Assembly (NCBI GenBank): GCA_963853835.1
Contig: OY970830.1
Span: 50,172,401 to 50,236,400 of the forward strand
Length of the DNA stretch: 64,000 nucleotides
Source: Calendula officinalis
Lineage: Eukaryota; Streptophyta; Magnoliopsida; Asterales; Asteraceae
Reading direction: 5' to 3'
The position numbers were made by a program, and so were the translations under genes. Positions within the stretch are counted from its first letter, which is position 1; every line of letters begins with the position of its first letter. Positions 1 through 12,719 of this stretch are shown here, piece by piece. The notes below the pieces were generated by a model. It saw only the letters and a program-made list of their open reading frames with translations. It was not told the origin of the DNA and did not search any database.

Positions 1-639
1 TTAGCGTTGAGCCTTGAGCCTTCAGCCTTGAACCTAGAGCCTTGAGCCTTTAGCCTTTAGCCTTTAGCCTTGAGCCTTGAGCCTTGAGCCATGAGCCTTG
101 AGCCTTGATCCTCTAGCCTTGAGCCTCGAGCCTTGAGCCTTGAGCGTTGAGCCTTGAGCGTTGAGCATTGACCCTTGAGCATTGACCCTTGAGCATTGAC
201 CCTTGAGCCTTGACCCTTGAGCATTGACCCTTGAGCATTTACCCTTGAGCCTTGACCCTTGAGCCTTGACCCTTGAGCCTCGAGCCTTTAGCCTTGACCC
301 TTGAGCCTTAAGCGTTGAGCCATGAGCCTTGAGCCTTGTGCCTTGAGTTTTAATCCATGAGTCTTGAGCATTTAGCCTTTAGCCTCGACCCTTGAGCCTT
401 AAGCCTTGAGCCATGAGCCTTGTGCCTTGAGTTTTAATCCATGAGTCTTGAGCCTTGAGTCTTTATCCTTGACCCTTGAGCCTTAACCCTTGATCCATGA
501 GCCTTGATCCTCTAGCCTTGAGCTTTGAGCCTTGAGCCTTGAGCCTTGAGCCTTCAGCCTTGAGCCTTGAGCTTTGAGCCTTGAGCCTTGAGCCTAGAGC
601 CTTGAGCCTAGAGCCTTGAGCCTTGAGCCTTGACACTTG

Positions 640-3600
640 AGCCTTGAGCCTTGACTCATTCCCTTTGCGCCTTGACCCTTGCGGCTTGAGCCTCGAGCCT
701 CGAGCCTTGAGACTTGAGCCTTGACCCTTGAGCGTTTGCCCTTGAGCCTTGAGCCTTTACCCTTGAGCCTTGAGCCTTGAGCCTTGAGCCTTGAGCCTTG
801 AGCCTTGAGCCTTGAGCCTTGAGCCTTGAGCCTTGAGCCTTGAGCCTTGAGCCTTGAGCCTTGAGCTTTGTGCCTTGAGCCTTGAGCCTTGAGCCTTGAG
901 CCTTGAGCCTTGAGCCTTGAGCCTTGAGCCTTGAGCCTTGAGCCTTGAGCCTTGAGCCTTGAGCCTTGACACTTGAGCCTTGAGCCTTGACTCATACCCT
1001 TTGCGCCTTGACCCATGCGGCTTGAGCCTCGAGCCTCGAGCCTTGAAACTTGAGCCTTGACCCTTGAGCGTTTGCCCTTGAGCCTTAAGCCTTTACCCTT
1101 GAGCCTTGAGCCTTGAGCCTGGACCCTTGATCCTTGAGCCTTGAGCCTTGAGCTTTGTGCCTTGAGCCTTGTGCCTTGAGCCTTGAGCCTTGAGCCTTGA
1201 CTCATACCGTTGCGCCTTGAGCCTTGCGCCTTGAGCCTCGAGCCTTAAAACTTGACCCTTGAGCCTTGACCCTTGAGCGTTTGCCCTTGAGCCTTGAGCC
1301 TTGCGCCTTGAGCCTTGCGCCTTGAGCCTTGCGGCTTGAGCCTCGAGCCTCGAGCCTTGAAACTTGAGCCTTGACCCTTGAGCGTTCGCCCTTGAGCCTT
1401 GAGCCTTGAGCCTTGAGCCTTGAGCCATGAGCCTTGAGCCTTGAGCCTTGACCCTTGAGCGTTGAGCCTTGAGCCATGAGAATTGAGCCTTGAGCCTTGA
1501 AACTGGTGACTTAAGCCTTCACTCTTGACCCTTGCGCCTTGAGCCTTGCACCTTGAGCCTTGAGCCTCTAGCCTTGAGCCTCGAGCCTTGAGCCTTGAGC
1601 CTTGAGCCTTGAGCGTTGAGCATTGACCCTTGAGCATTGACCCTTGAGCACTGACCCTTGAGCCTTGACCCTTGAGCATTGACCCTTGAGCATTGACCCT
1701 TGAGCCTTGACCCTTGAGCCTTGACCCTTGAGCCTTGAGCCTTTAGCCTTTAGCCTCGACCCTTGAGCCTTAAGCGTTGACCCATGAGCCTTGAGCCTTG
1801 TGCCTTGAGTTTTAATCCATGAGTCCTGAGCCTTTAGCCTTTAGCCTCGACCCTTGAGCCTTAAGCCTTGAGCCATGAGCCTTGAGCCTTGTGCCTTGAG
1901 TTTTAATCCATGAGTCTTGAGCCTTGAGCCTTGAGCCTTGAGCTTTGAGCCTTGAGCCTTGAGCCTTGAGCCTTGAGCCTAGAGCCTTGAGCCTTGAGCC
2001 TTGAGTTTTAATCCATGAGCCTTGAGCCTTGACTCATACCCTTTGCGCCTTGACCCTTGCGGCTTGAGCCTCGAGCCTCGAGCCTTGAAACTTGAGCCTT
2101 GACCTTTGAGCGTTTGCCCTTGAGCCTTGAGCCTTGAGCCTTTACCCTTGAGCCTTGAGCCTTGAGCCTTGAGCCTTGAGCCTTGAGCCTTGAGCCATGA
2201 CACTTGAGCCTTGAGCCTTTACTCATACCGTTGCGCCTTTACTCATACCGTTGAGCCTTGACACTTGAGCCTTGAGCCTATAGTCTTGACCCTTGAGCCT
2301 TAAGCCTTGAGCCATGAGGCTTGAGCCTTGTGCCTTGATCCTTGAGCCTTGAGCCTTGAGCCTTGAGCCTTAAGCCTTGAACCTTGACCCTTGCGCCTTG
2401 AGCCTTAAGCCTCGAGCCTCGAGCCTCGAGCCTTGAGCCTTGAGCCTTGAGCCTTGAGCCTTGAGCCTTGAGCCTTGAGCCTTGAGCCTTGAAACTTGAG
2501 ACTTGAGACTTGAGCCTTCACTCTTGACCCTTGGACCTTGAGCCTTGCGCCTTGAGACTTGAGCCTTGAGCCTAGAGCCTTGAGCCGCCTTGACCCTTAA
2601 GCGTTGAGCGTTGAGCCTCGAGCAATTATCCTTGAGTGTTGAGCCTTGAGAAATGACCCTTGAGTGTTGAGCCTTGAGCATTGAGCCTTGAGCCTTGAAC
2701 CTTTAGCCTTGAGCCTTGAGCCTTGAACCTTTAGCCTTGAACCTTGAGCCTTGAGTCGTGAGCCTTGACCCTTGAGCATTGACCATTGAGCATTGAGCGA
2801 TGAGCCTTGAGCCTTGAGCCTTGGGCCTTGAGCCTTGAACCTTGAGCCTTGAGCCTTGAGCCTTGAGACTTGATCCTTGAGCCTTGAGCCTTGAGCCTTG
2901 AGCCTTGAGCATTGAGCCTTGAGCCTTGAGCCTTGAGCCTTGAGCCTTGAGCCTTGAGCCTTGGGCCTTAAGCCTTGACCCTTGAGAACTGACCCTTTAG
3001 CGTTGAGCCTTGAGCCTTCAGCCTTGAGCCTAGAGCCTTGAGCCTTTAGCCTTTAGCCTTTAGCCTTGATCCTTGAGCCATGAGCCTTGAGCCTTGATCC
3101 TCTAGCCTTGAGCCTCGAGCCTTGAGCCTTGAGCGTTGAGCCATGAGCCTTGAGCCTTGAGCATTGACCCTTGAGCATTGACCCTTGAGCATTGACCCTT
3201 GAGCCTTGACCCTTGAGCATTGACCCTTGAGCATTGACCCTTGAGCCTTGACCCTTGAGCCTTGACCCTTGAGCCTTGAGCCTTTAGCCTTTAGCCTCGA
3301 CCCTTGAGCCTTAAGCGTTGAGCCATGAGCCTTGAGCCTTGTGCCTTGAGTTTTAATCCATGAGTCTTGAGTCTTGAGCCTTTAGCCTTTAGCCTCGACC
3401 CTTGAGCCTTAAGCCTTGAGCCATGAGCCTTGAGCCTTGTGCCTTGAGTTTTAATCCATGAGTCTTGAGCCTTGAGTCTTTATCCTTGACCCTTAGCCTT
3501 AACCCTTGAGCCATGAGCCTTGAGCCTTGATCCTCTAGCCTTGAGCTTTGAGCCTTGAGCCTTGAGCCTTGAGCCTTCAGCCTTGAGCCTTGAGCGTTGA

Positions 3601-6600
3601 GCCTTGAGCCTTGAGCCTAGAGCCTTGAGCCTTGAGCCTTGAGCCTTGACACTTGAGCCTTGAACCTTGACTCATACCCTTTGCGCCTTGACCCTTGCGG
3701 CTTGAGCCTCGAGCCTCGAGCCTTGAAACTTGAGCCTTGACCCTTGAGCGTTTGCCCTTGAGCCTTGAGCCTTTTCCCTTGAGCCTTGAGCCTTGAGCCT
3801 TTAGCCTTGAGCCTTGAGCCTTGAGCCTTGAGCCTTGAGCCTGGAGCCTTGAGCCTTGAGTGTTGTGCCTTGAGCCTAGAGCCTTGAGCCTTGAGCCTTG
3901 AGCCTGGAGCCTTGAGCCTTGAGCCTTGAGCCTTGAGCCTTGAGCCTTGAGCCTTGACACTTGAGCCTTGAGCCTTGACTCATACCGTTGCGCCTTGAGC
4001 CTTACGCCTTGAGCCTTAAAACTTGAGCCTTGAGCCTTGACCCTTGAGCGTTTGCCCTTGAGCCTTGAGCCTTGCGCCTTGAGCCTTGCGGATTGAGCCT
4101 CGAGCCTCGAGCCTTGAAACTTGAGCCTTGACCCTTGAGCGTTTGCCCTTGAGCCTTGAGCCTTTACCCTTGAGCCTTGAGCCTTGAGCCTTGTGCCTTG
4201 AGCCTTGTGCCTCTAGCCTTGAGCCTTGAGCCTTGAGCCTTGAGCCTTGAGCCTTGAGCCTAGAGCCTTGAGCCTTGAGCCTTGACACTTGAGCCTTGAG
4301 CCTTTACTCATACCGTTGCGCCTTGAGCCTTGCGTCTTGAGCCTCGAGCCTTAAAACTTGAGCCTTGAGCCTTGACCCTTGAGCGTTCGCCCTTGAGCCT
4401 TGAGCCTTGAGCCTTGAGCCTTGAGCCTTGATCCTCTAGCCTTGAGCCTCGAGCCTTGAGCCATGAGCGTTGAGCCTTGATCCTTGAGCGTTGAGCATTG
4501 ACCCTTGAGCATTGACCCTTGAGCATTGACCCTTGAGCCTTGACCCTTGAGCATTGACCATTGAGCATTGACCCTTGAGCCTTGACCCTTGAGCCTTGAC
4601 CCTTGAGCCTTGAGCCTTTAGCCTTTAGCCTCGACCCTTGAGCCTTAAGCGTTGAGCCATGAGCCTTGAGCCTTGTGCCTTGAGTTTTAATCCATGAGTC
4701 CTGAGCCTTTAGCCTTTAGCCTCGACCCTTGAGCCTTAAGCCTTGAGCCATGAGCCTTGAGCCTTGTGCCTTGAGTTTTAATCCATGAGTCTTGAGCCTT
4801 GAGCCTTGAGCTTTGAGCCTTGAGCCTTGAGCCTTGAGCCTAGATCCTTGAGCCTTGAGCCTTGAGCCTTGAGCCTTGACACTTGAGCCTTGAGCCTTGA
4901 CTCATACCCTTTGCGCCTTGATCCTTGCGGCTTGAGCCTCGAGCCTCGAGCCTTGAAGCTTGAGCCTTGACCCTTGAGCGTTTGCCCCTGAGCCTTGAGC
5001 CTTTACCCTTGAGCCTTGAGCCTTGAGCCTTGAGCCTTGAGCCTTGAGCCTTGAGCCTTGAGCCTTGAGTTTTGTGCCTTGAGCCTTGTGCCTTGAGCCT
5101 TGAGCCTTGAGCCTTGAGCCTTGAGCCTTGAGCCTTGAGCCTTGAGCCTTCAGCCTTGAGCCTTGAGCCTTGAGCCTGGAGCCTTGACACTTGAGCCTTG
5201 AGCCTTGACTCATACCGTTGCGCCTTGAGCCTTGTGCCTTAAGCCTCGAGCCTTAAAACTTGAGCCTTGAGCCTTGACCCTTGGGCGTTTGCCCTTGAGC
5301 CTTGAGCCTTGCGCCTTGAGCCTTGCAGCTTGAGCCTCGAGCCTCGAGCCTTGAAACTTGAGCCTTGACCCTTGAGCGTTTGCCCTTGAGCCTTGAGCCT
5401 TTACCCTTGAGCCTTGAGCCTTGAGCCTTGAGCCTTGAGCCTTGTGCCTTGAGCCTTGAGCCTTGAGCTTTGAGCCTTGAGCCTTGAGCCTTGAGCCTTG
5501 AGCCTTGACACTTGAGCCTTTACTCATACCGTTGCGCCTTGAGCCTTGCGCCTTGAGCCTCGAGCCTTAAAACTCGAGCCTTGAGCCTTGACCCTTGAGC
5601 GTTCGCCCTTGAGCCTTGAGACTTGAGCCTTGAGCCTTGAGCCTTGAGCCTTGAGCCTTGAGCCTTGAGCCTTGAGCCATGACAATTGAGCCTTGAGCCT
5701 TGAAACTGGTGACTTAAGCCTTCACTCTTGACCCTTGCACCTTGAGCCTTGAGCCTTGATCCTCTAGCCTTGAGCCTCGAGCCTTGAGCCTTGAGCGTTG
5801 AGCCTTGAGCCTTGAGCCTTGAGCATTGACCCTTGAGCATTGACCCTTGAGCATTGACCCTTGAGCCTTGACCCTTGAGCATTGACCCTTGAGCCTTGAC
5901 CCTTGACCCTTGACCCTTGAGCCTTGAGCCTTTAGCCTTTAGCCTCGACCCTTGAGCCTTAAGCGTTGAGCCATGAGCCTTGTGCCTTGAGTTTTAATCC
6001 ATGAGTCCTGAGCCTTTAGCCTTTAGCCTCGACCCTTGAGCCTTAAGCCTTGAGCCATGAGCCTTGAGCCTTGTGCCTTGAGTTTTAATCCATGAGTCTT
6101 GAGCCTTGAGTCTTTATCCTTGACCCTTGAGCCTTAACCCTTGAGCCATGAGCCTTGAGCCTTGTGCCTTGATTCTCTAGCCTTGAGCTTTGAGCCTTGA
6201 GCCTTGAGCCTTGAGCCTTGAGCCTTCAGCCTTGAGCCTTGAGCCTTGAGCCTTGAGCTTTGAGCCCTGAGCCTTGAGCCTTGAGCCTAGAGCCTTGAGC
6301 CTTGAGCCTTGAGCCTTGACACTTGAGCCTTGAGCCTTGACTCATACCCTTTGCGCCTTGATTCTTGCGGCTTGAGCCTCGAGCCTCGAGCCTCGAAACT
6401 TGAGCCTTGACCCTTGAGCGTTAGCCCTTGAGCCTTTACCCTTGAGCCTTGAGCCTTGAGCCTTGAGCTTTGAGCCTTGAGCTTGAGCCTTGAGCCTTGA
6501 GCCTTGAGCCTTGAGCCTTGAGCCTTGAGCCTTGAGCCTGGAGCCTGGAGCCTTGAGCCTTGAGCCTTGAGCCTTGAGCCTTGAGCCTTGAGCTTTGTGC

Positions 6601-7960
6601 CTTGTGCCTTGTGCCTTGAGCTTTGAGCCTTGAGCTTGAGCTTGAGCCTTGAGCCTTGAGCCTTGAGCCTTGAGCCTGGAGCCTTGAGCCTTGAGCCTTG
6701 AGCCTTGAGCTTTGTGCCTTGAGCCTTGAGCCTTGAGCCTTGAGCCTTGAGCCTTGAGCCTTGAGCCTTGAGCCTTGAGCCTGGAGCCTTGACACTTGAG
6801 CCTTGAGCCTTGACTCATAACGTTGCGCCTTGAGCCTTGTGCCTTAAGCCTCGAGCCTTAAAACTTGAGCCTTGAGCCTTGACCCTTGGGCGTTTGCCCT
6901 TGAGCCTTGAGCCTTGCGCCTTGAGCCTTGCAGCTTGAGCCTCGAGCCTCGAGCCTTGAAACTTGAGCCTTGACCCTTGAGCGTTTGCCCTTGAGCCTTG
7001 AGCCTTTACCCTTGAGCCTTGAGCCTTGAGCCTTGAGCCTTGAGCCTTGTGCCTTGAGCCTTGAGCCTTGAGCTTTGAGCCTTGAGCCTTGAGCCTTGAG
7101 CCTTGAGCCTTGAGCCTTGAGCCTTGACACTTGAGCCTTGAGCCTTAACTCATACCGTTGCGCCTTGAGCCTTGCGCCTTGAGCCTCGAGCCTTAAAACT
7201 CGAGCCTTGAGCCTTGACCCTTGAGCGTTCGTCCTTGAGCCTTGAGCCTTGAGACTTGAGCCTTGAGCCTTGAGCCTTGAGCCTTGAGCCTTGAGCCTTG
7301 AGCCTTGAGCCTTGAGCCTTGAGCCTTGAGCCTTGAGCCATGACAATTGAGCCTTGAGCCTTGAAACTGGTGACTTAAGCCTTCACTCTTGACCCTTGCG
7401 CCTTGAGCCTTGAGCCTTGATCCTCTAGCCTTGAGCCTCGAGCCTTGAGCCTTGAGCGTTGAGCCTTGAGCCTTGAGCCTTGAGCATTGACCCTTGAGCA
7501 TTGACCCTTGAGCATTGACCCTTGAGCCTTGACCCTTGAGCATTGACCCTTGAGCCTTGACCCTTGACCCTTGACCCTTGAGCCTTGAGCCTTTAGCCTT
7601 TAGCCTCGACCCTTGAGCCTTAAGCGTTGAGCCATGAGCCTTGTGCCTTGAGTTTTAATCCATGAGTCCTGAGCCTTTAGCCTTTAGCCTCGACCCTTGA
7701 GCCTTAACCCATGAGCCATGAGCCTTGAGCCTTGAGCCTTAACCCTTGAGCCATGAGCCTTGAGCTTTGAGCCTTGAGCCTTGAGCCTTGAGCCTTGAGC
7801 CTTGAGCCTTGAGCCTTCAGCCTTGAGCCTTGAGCCTTGAGCTTTGAGCCCTGAGCCTTGAGCCTTGAGCCTAGAGTCTTGAGCCTTGAGCCTTGAGCCT
7901 TGACACTTGACCCTTGAGCCTTGACTCATACCCTTTGCGCCTTGATTCTTGCGGCTTGAG
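640..7960 (+). repeat. Higher-order repeat domain 1 (1.2-1.6 kb pattern)
   Basis: A landmark with one extra T, ATACCCTTTGCG, recurs near 995, 2037, 3674, 4905, 6345 and 7929; a CATTCCC variant lies near 655. Each is followed by the same series of variants (CGGC, CGAGCC, GAAACTT, GAGCGTT). From about 10.5 kb onward the equivalent word is ATACCCTTGCG without the extra T, so the single-base slip marks a subfamily confined to the left end. Spacing is about 1.0-1.6 kb. The copies beginning near 6345 and 7929 are especially alike: both carry GATTCTTGCGG and the hexamer slips GAGCTTGAGC. Confidence 0.7.
2584..2589 (+). repeat. GCCGCC landmark of HOR domain 3 (five loci)
   Basis: GAGCCGCCTTGACCC, which breaks heptamer phase, occurs at 2584, 32562, 38789, 42633 and 50293. 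Each is followed by the same run: GAGCGTTGAGC or a variant, CAATGACCCTTGAGTGTTG (degraded at 2584), GAACCTTTAGCC, GAGTCGTGAGCC or a variant, ACCATTGAGC and ACCCTTTAGC. These five blocks, up to about 48 kb apart, are copies of one longer repeat now scattered among other domains. Confidence 0.7.
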
Positions 7961-10900
7961 CCTCGAGCCTCGAGCCTCGAAACTTGAGCCTTGACCCTTG
8001 AGCGTTTGCCCTTGAGCCTTTACCCTTGAGCCTTGAGCCTTGAGCCTTGAGCTTTGAGCCTTGAGCTTGAGCCTTGAGCCTTGAGCCTTGAGCCTTGAGC
8101 CTTGAGCCTTGAGCCTGGAGCCTTGAGCCTTGAGCCTTGAGCCTTGAGCCTTGAGCTTTGTGCCTTGTGCCTTGTGCCTTGAGCTTTGAGCCTTGAGCTT
8201 GAGCCTTGAGCCTTGAGCCTTGAGCCTTGAGCCTGGAGCCTTGAGCCTTGAGCCTTGAGCCTTGAGCTTTGTGCCTTGTGCCTTGTGCCTTGAGCCTTGA
8301 GCCTTGAGCCTTGAGCCTTGAGCCTTGAGCCTTGAGCCTTGAGCCTTGAGCCTTGAGCCTTGAGCCTTGAGCCTTGAGCCTTGACACTTGAGCCTTGAGC
8401 CTTGACTCATACCGTTGAGCCTTGAGCCTTGCGCCTTGAGCCTCGAGCCTTGAGCCTTGACCCTTGAGCGTTCGCCCTTGAGCCTTGAGCCTTGAGCCTT
8501 GCGGCTGGAGCCTTGAGCCTTGAGCCTTGAGCCTTGAGCCCTGACCCTTGAGCATTGAGCCTTGAGCCATGAGAATTGAGCCTTGAGCCTTGAAACTGGT
8601 GACTCAAGCCTTGAGCCTGGAGCCTTGAGCCTTGAGCCTTGAGCCTGGAGCCTTGAGCCTTGAGCCTTGAGCTTTGTGCCTTGTGCCTTGTGCCTTGAGC
8701 TTTGAGCCTTGAGCTTGAGCGTTGAGCCTTGAGCCTTGAGCCTTGAGCCTGGAGCCTTGAGCCTTGAGCCTTGAGCCTTGAGCCTTGAGCCTTGAGCTTT
8801 GTGCCTTGTGCCTTGTGCCTTGAGCCTTGAGCTTTGAGCCTTGAGCCTTGAGCCTTGAGCCTTGAGCCTTGAGCCTTGACACTTGAGCCTTGAGCCTTGA
8901 CTCATACCGTTGTGCCTTGGGCCTTGCGCCTTGAGCCTCGAGCCTTAAAACTTGAGCCTTGAGCCTTGACCCTTGAGCGTTCGCCCTTGAGCCTTGAGCC
9001 TTGCGCCTTGAGCCTTGCGGCTTGAGCCTTGAGCCTTGAGCCTTGACCCTTGAGCATTGAGCCTTGAGCCATGAGAATTGAGCCTTGAGCCTTGAAACTG
9101 GTGACTTAAGCCTTCACTCTTGACCCTTGTTCCTTGAGCCTTGCGCCTTGAGACTTGAGACTTGAGCCTTAAGCCTTGAGCCTTGAGCCTTGAGCCTTGA
9201 GCCTTGAGCCTTGAGCCTTGAGCCATGAGCCTTGAGCCTTGATCCTCTAGCCTTGAGCCTTGAGCCTTGAAACTTGAGACTTGAGCCTTGACTCTTGACC
9301 CTTGCGCCTTCAGCGCGTTCGCCCTTGAGCCTTGAGCCTTGAGCCTTGAGCCTTGACCCTTGAGCGTTGAGCCTTGAGCCATGAGAATTGAGCCTTGAGC
9401 CTTGAAACTGGTGACTTAAGCCTTCACTCTTGACCCTTGCGCCTTGAGCCTTGAGCCTCGAGCCTTGCGGCTTGAGCCTTGAGCCTCGAGCCTTGAAACT
9501 TGAGCCTTGACCCTTGAGCGTTTGCCCTTGAGCCTTGAGCCTTTACCCTTGAGCCTTGAGCCTTGAGCCTTGAGCCTTGTGTCTTGAGCCTTGTGCCTTG
9601 AGCCTTGAGCTTTGAGCCTTGAGCCTTGAGCCTTGAGCCTTGAGCCTTGACACTTGAGCCTTGAGCCTTTACTCATACCGTTGCGCCTTGAGCCTTGCGC
9701 CTTGAGCCTCGAGCCTTAAAACTTGAGCCTTAAGCCTTGACCCTTGAGCGTTCGCCCTTGAGTCTTGAGCCTTGAGCCTTGAGCCTTGAGCCTTGAGCCT
9801 TGAGCCTTGAGCCTTGACCCTTGACCCTTGAGCGTTGAGCCTTGAGCCATGAGAATTGAGCCTTGAGCCTTGAAATTGGTGACTTAAGCCTTCACTCTTG
9901 ACCCTTGCGCCTTGAGCCTTGCGCCTTGAGCCTTGATCCTCTAGCTTTGAGCCACGAGCCTTGAGCCTTGAGCCTTGAGCATTGACCCTTGAGCATTGAC
10001 CCTTGAGCATTGACCCTTGAGCCTTGACCCTTGAGCATTGACCCTTGAGCATTGACCCTTGAGCCTTGACCCTTGAGCCTTGACCCTTGAGCCTTGAGCC
10101 TTTAGCCTTTAGCCTTTAGCCTCGACCCTTGAGCCTTAAGCGTTGAGCCATGAGCCTTGAGCCTTGTGCCTCGAGTTTTAATCCATGAGTCCTGAGCCTT
10201 TAGCCTTTAGCCTTGACCCTTGAGCCTTAAGCCTTGAGCCATGAGCCTTGAGCCTTGTGCCTTGAGTTTTAATCCATGAGTCTTGAGCCTTGAGTCTTTA
10301 TCCTTGACCCTTGAGCCTTAAGCCTTGAGCCATGAGCCTTGAGCCTTGTGCCTTGATCCTCTAGCCTTGAGCTTTGAGCCTTGAGCCTTGAGCCTTGAGC
10401 CTTGAGCCTTGAGCCTTGAGCCTTGAGCCTTGAGCCTTCAGCATTGAGCCTTGAGCTTTGAGCCTTGAGCCTTGAGCCTTGAGCCTTGAGCCTAGAGCCT
10501 TGACCCTTGAGCCTTGAGCCTTGACACTTGAGCCTTGAGCCTTGACTCATACCCTTGCGCCTTGAGCCTTGCGGCTTGAGCCTCAAGCCTCGAGCCTTGA
10601 AACTTGAGCCTTGACCCTTGAGCGTTTGCCATTGATCCTTGAGCCTTTACCTTTGAGCCTTGAGCCTTGAAACTTGAGCCTTGAGCCTGGAGCCTGGAGC
10701 CTTGAGCCTTGAGCCTTGTGCCTTGAGCCTTGTGCCTTCAGCCTTGAGCCTTGAGCCTTGAGCCTTGAGCCTTGAGCCTTGAGCCTTGAGCCTTGAGCCT
10801 TGAGCCTTGAGCCTTGACACTTGAGCCTTGAGCCTTGACTCATACCGTTGCCCCTTGAGCCTTGCGCCTTGAGCCTCGAGCCTTAAAACTTGAGCCTTGA

Positions 10901-12705
10901 CCCTTGATCGTTTGCCCTTGAGCCTTGAGCCTTGAGCCTTGAGCCTTGACCCTTGAGCATTGAGCCTTGAGCCATGAGAATTGAGCCTTGAGCCTTGAAA
11001 CTGGTGACTTAAGCCTTCACTCTTGACCCTTGCTCCTTGAGCCTTGCGCCTTGAGCCTTGAGCCTTGACCCTTGAGCGTTGAGCCTTTAGCCATGAGAAT
11101 TGAGTCTTGAGCCTTGAAACTGGTGACTTAAGCCTTCACTCATGACCCTTGCGCCTTGAGCCTTGCGCCTTGAGCCTTGAGCCTTCATCCTCTAGCTTTG
11201 AGCCTTGAGCGTTGAGCCTTGAGCCTTGAGCCTTGAGCATTGACCCTTGAGCATTGACCCTTGAGCCTTGACCCTTGAGCCTTGACCCTTGAGCCTTGAG
11301 CCTTTAGCCTTTAGCCTCGACCCTTGAGCCTTAAGCGTTGAGCCATGAGCCTTGAGCCTTGTGCCTTGTGTTTTAATCCATGAGTCCTGAGCCTTTAGCC
11401 TTTAGCCTTGACCCTTGAGCCTTAAGCCTTGAGCCATGAGCCTTGAGCCTTGTGCCTTGAGTTTTAATCCATGAGTCTTGAGCCTTGAGACTTTATCCTT
11501 GACCCTTGAGCCTTAAGCCTTGAGCCATGAGCCTTGAGCCTTGTGCCTTGATCCTCTAGCCTTGAGCTTTGAGCCTTGAGCCTTGAGCCTTGAGCCTTGA
11601 GCCTTGAGCCTTGAGCATTGAGCCTTGAGCTTTGAGCCTTGAGCCTTGAGCCTTGAGCCTTGAGCCTAGAGCCTTGACCCTTGAGCCTTGAGCCTTGACA
11701 CTTGAGCCTTGAGCCTTGACTCATACCCTTGCGCCTTGAGCCTTGCGGCTTGAGCCTCGAGCCTCGAGCCTTGAAACTTGAGCCTTGACCCTTGAGCGTT
11801 TGCCCTTGAGCCTTGAGCCTTTACCTTTGAGCCTTGAGCCTTGAAACTTGAGCCTTGAGCCTGGAGCCTGGAGCCTTGAGCCTTGAGCCTTGAGCCTTGA
11901 GCCTTGTGCCTTGAGCCTTGTGCCTTGAGCCTTGAGCCTTGAGCCTTGCGCCTTGAGCCTCGAACCTTAAAACTTGAGCCTTGAGCCTTGACCCTTGAGC
12001 GTTTGCCCTTGAGCCTTGAGCCTTGAGCCTTGAGCCTTGACCCTTGAGCATTGAGCCTTGAGCCATGAGAATTGAGCCTTGAGCCTTGAAACTGGTGACT
12101 TAAGCCTTCACTCTTGACCCTTGCTCCTTGAGTCTTGCGCCTTGAGACTTGAGACTTGAGCCTTGAGCCTTGAGCCTTGAGCCTTGAGCCTTGAGCCTTG
12201 AGCCTTGAGCCTTGAGCCTTGAGCCTTGAGCCTTGAGCCTTGAGCCTTGAGCCATGAGCCTTGATCCTCTAGCCTTGAGCCTTGAGCCTTGAAACTTGAG
12301 ACTTGAGCCTTGACTTTTGACCCTTGCGCCTTCAGCGCGTTCGCCCTTGAGCCTTGAGCCTTGAGCCTTGAGCCTTGAGCGTTGAGCCTTGAGCCATGAG
12401 AATTGAGCCTTGAGCCTTGAAACTGGTGACTTAAGCCTTCACTCTTGACCCTTGCGCCTTGAGCCTTGCGCCTTGAGACTTGAGACTTGAGCCTTGAGCC
12501 TTGAGCGTTGAGCCTTGCGGCTTGAGCCTCGAGCCTTGAAACTTGAGCCTTGACCCTTGAGCGTTTGCCCTTGAGCCTTGAGCCTTTACCCTTGAGCCTT
12601 GAGCCTTGAGCCTTGAGCCTTGTGCCTTGTGCCTTGAGCCTTGTGCCTTGAGCCTTGAGCCTTGAGCCTTGAGCCTTGAGCCTTGAGCCTTGAGCCTTGA
12701 GCCTT

Positions 12706-12719
12706 GAGCCTGAAGGCTC
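12706..12719. repeat. Inverted heptamer palindrome marking HOR units
   Basis: GAGCCT-GA-AGGCTC is a 6-bp inverted repeat made by one reversed satellite unit, followed by GGCTCGAGCC, itself a palindrome. The same structure occurs once per HOR unit, with AGGCTC at 12714, 14792, 17303, 19500 and 21690. Related forms with GGAGGCTCGAG or TGAGGCTCGAG occur near 39357 and 43247. These are the only places where I noticed a unit in the opposite orientation. Confidence 0.75.
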
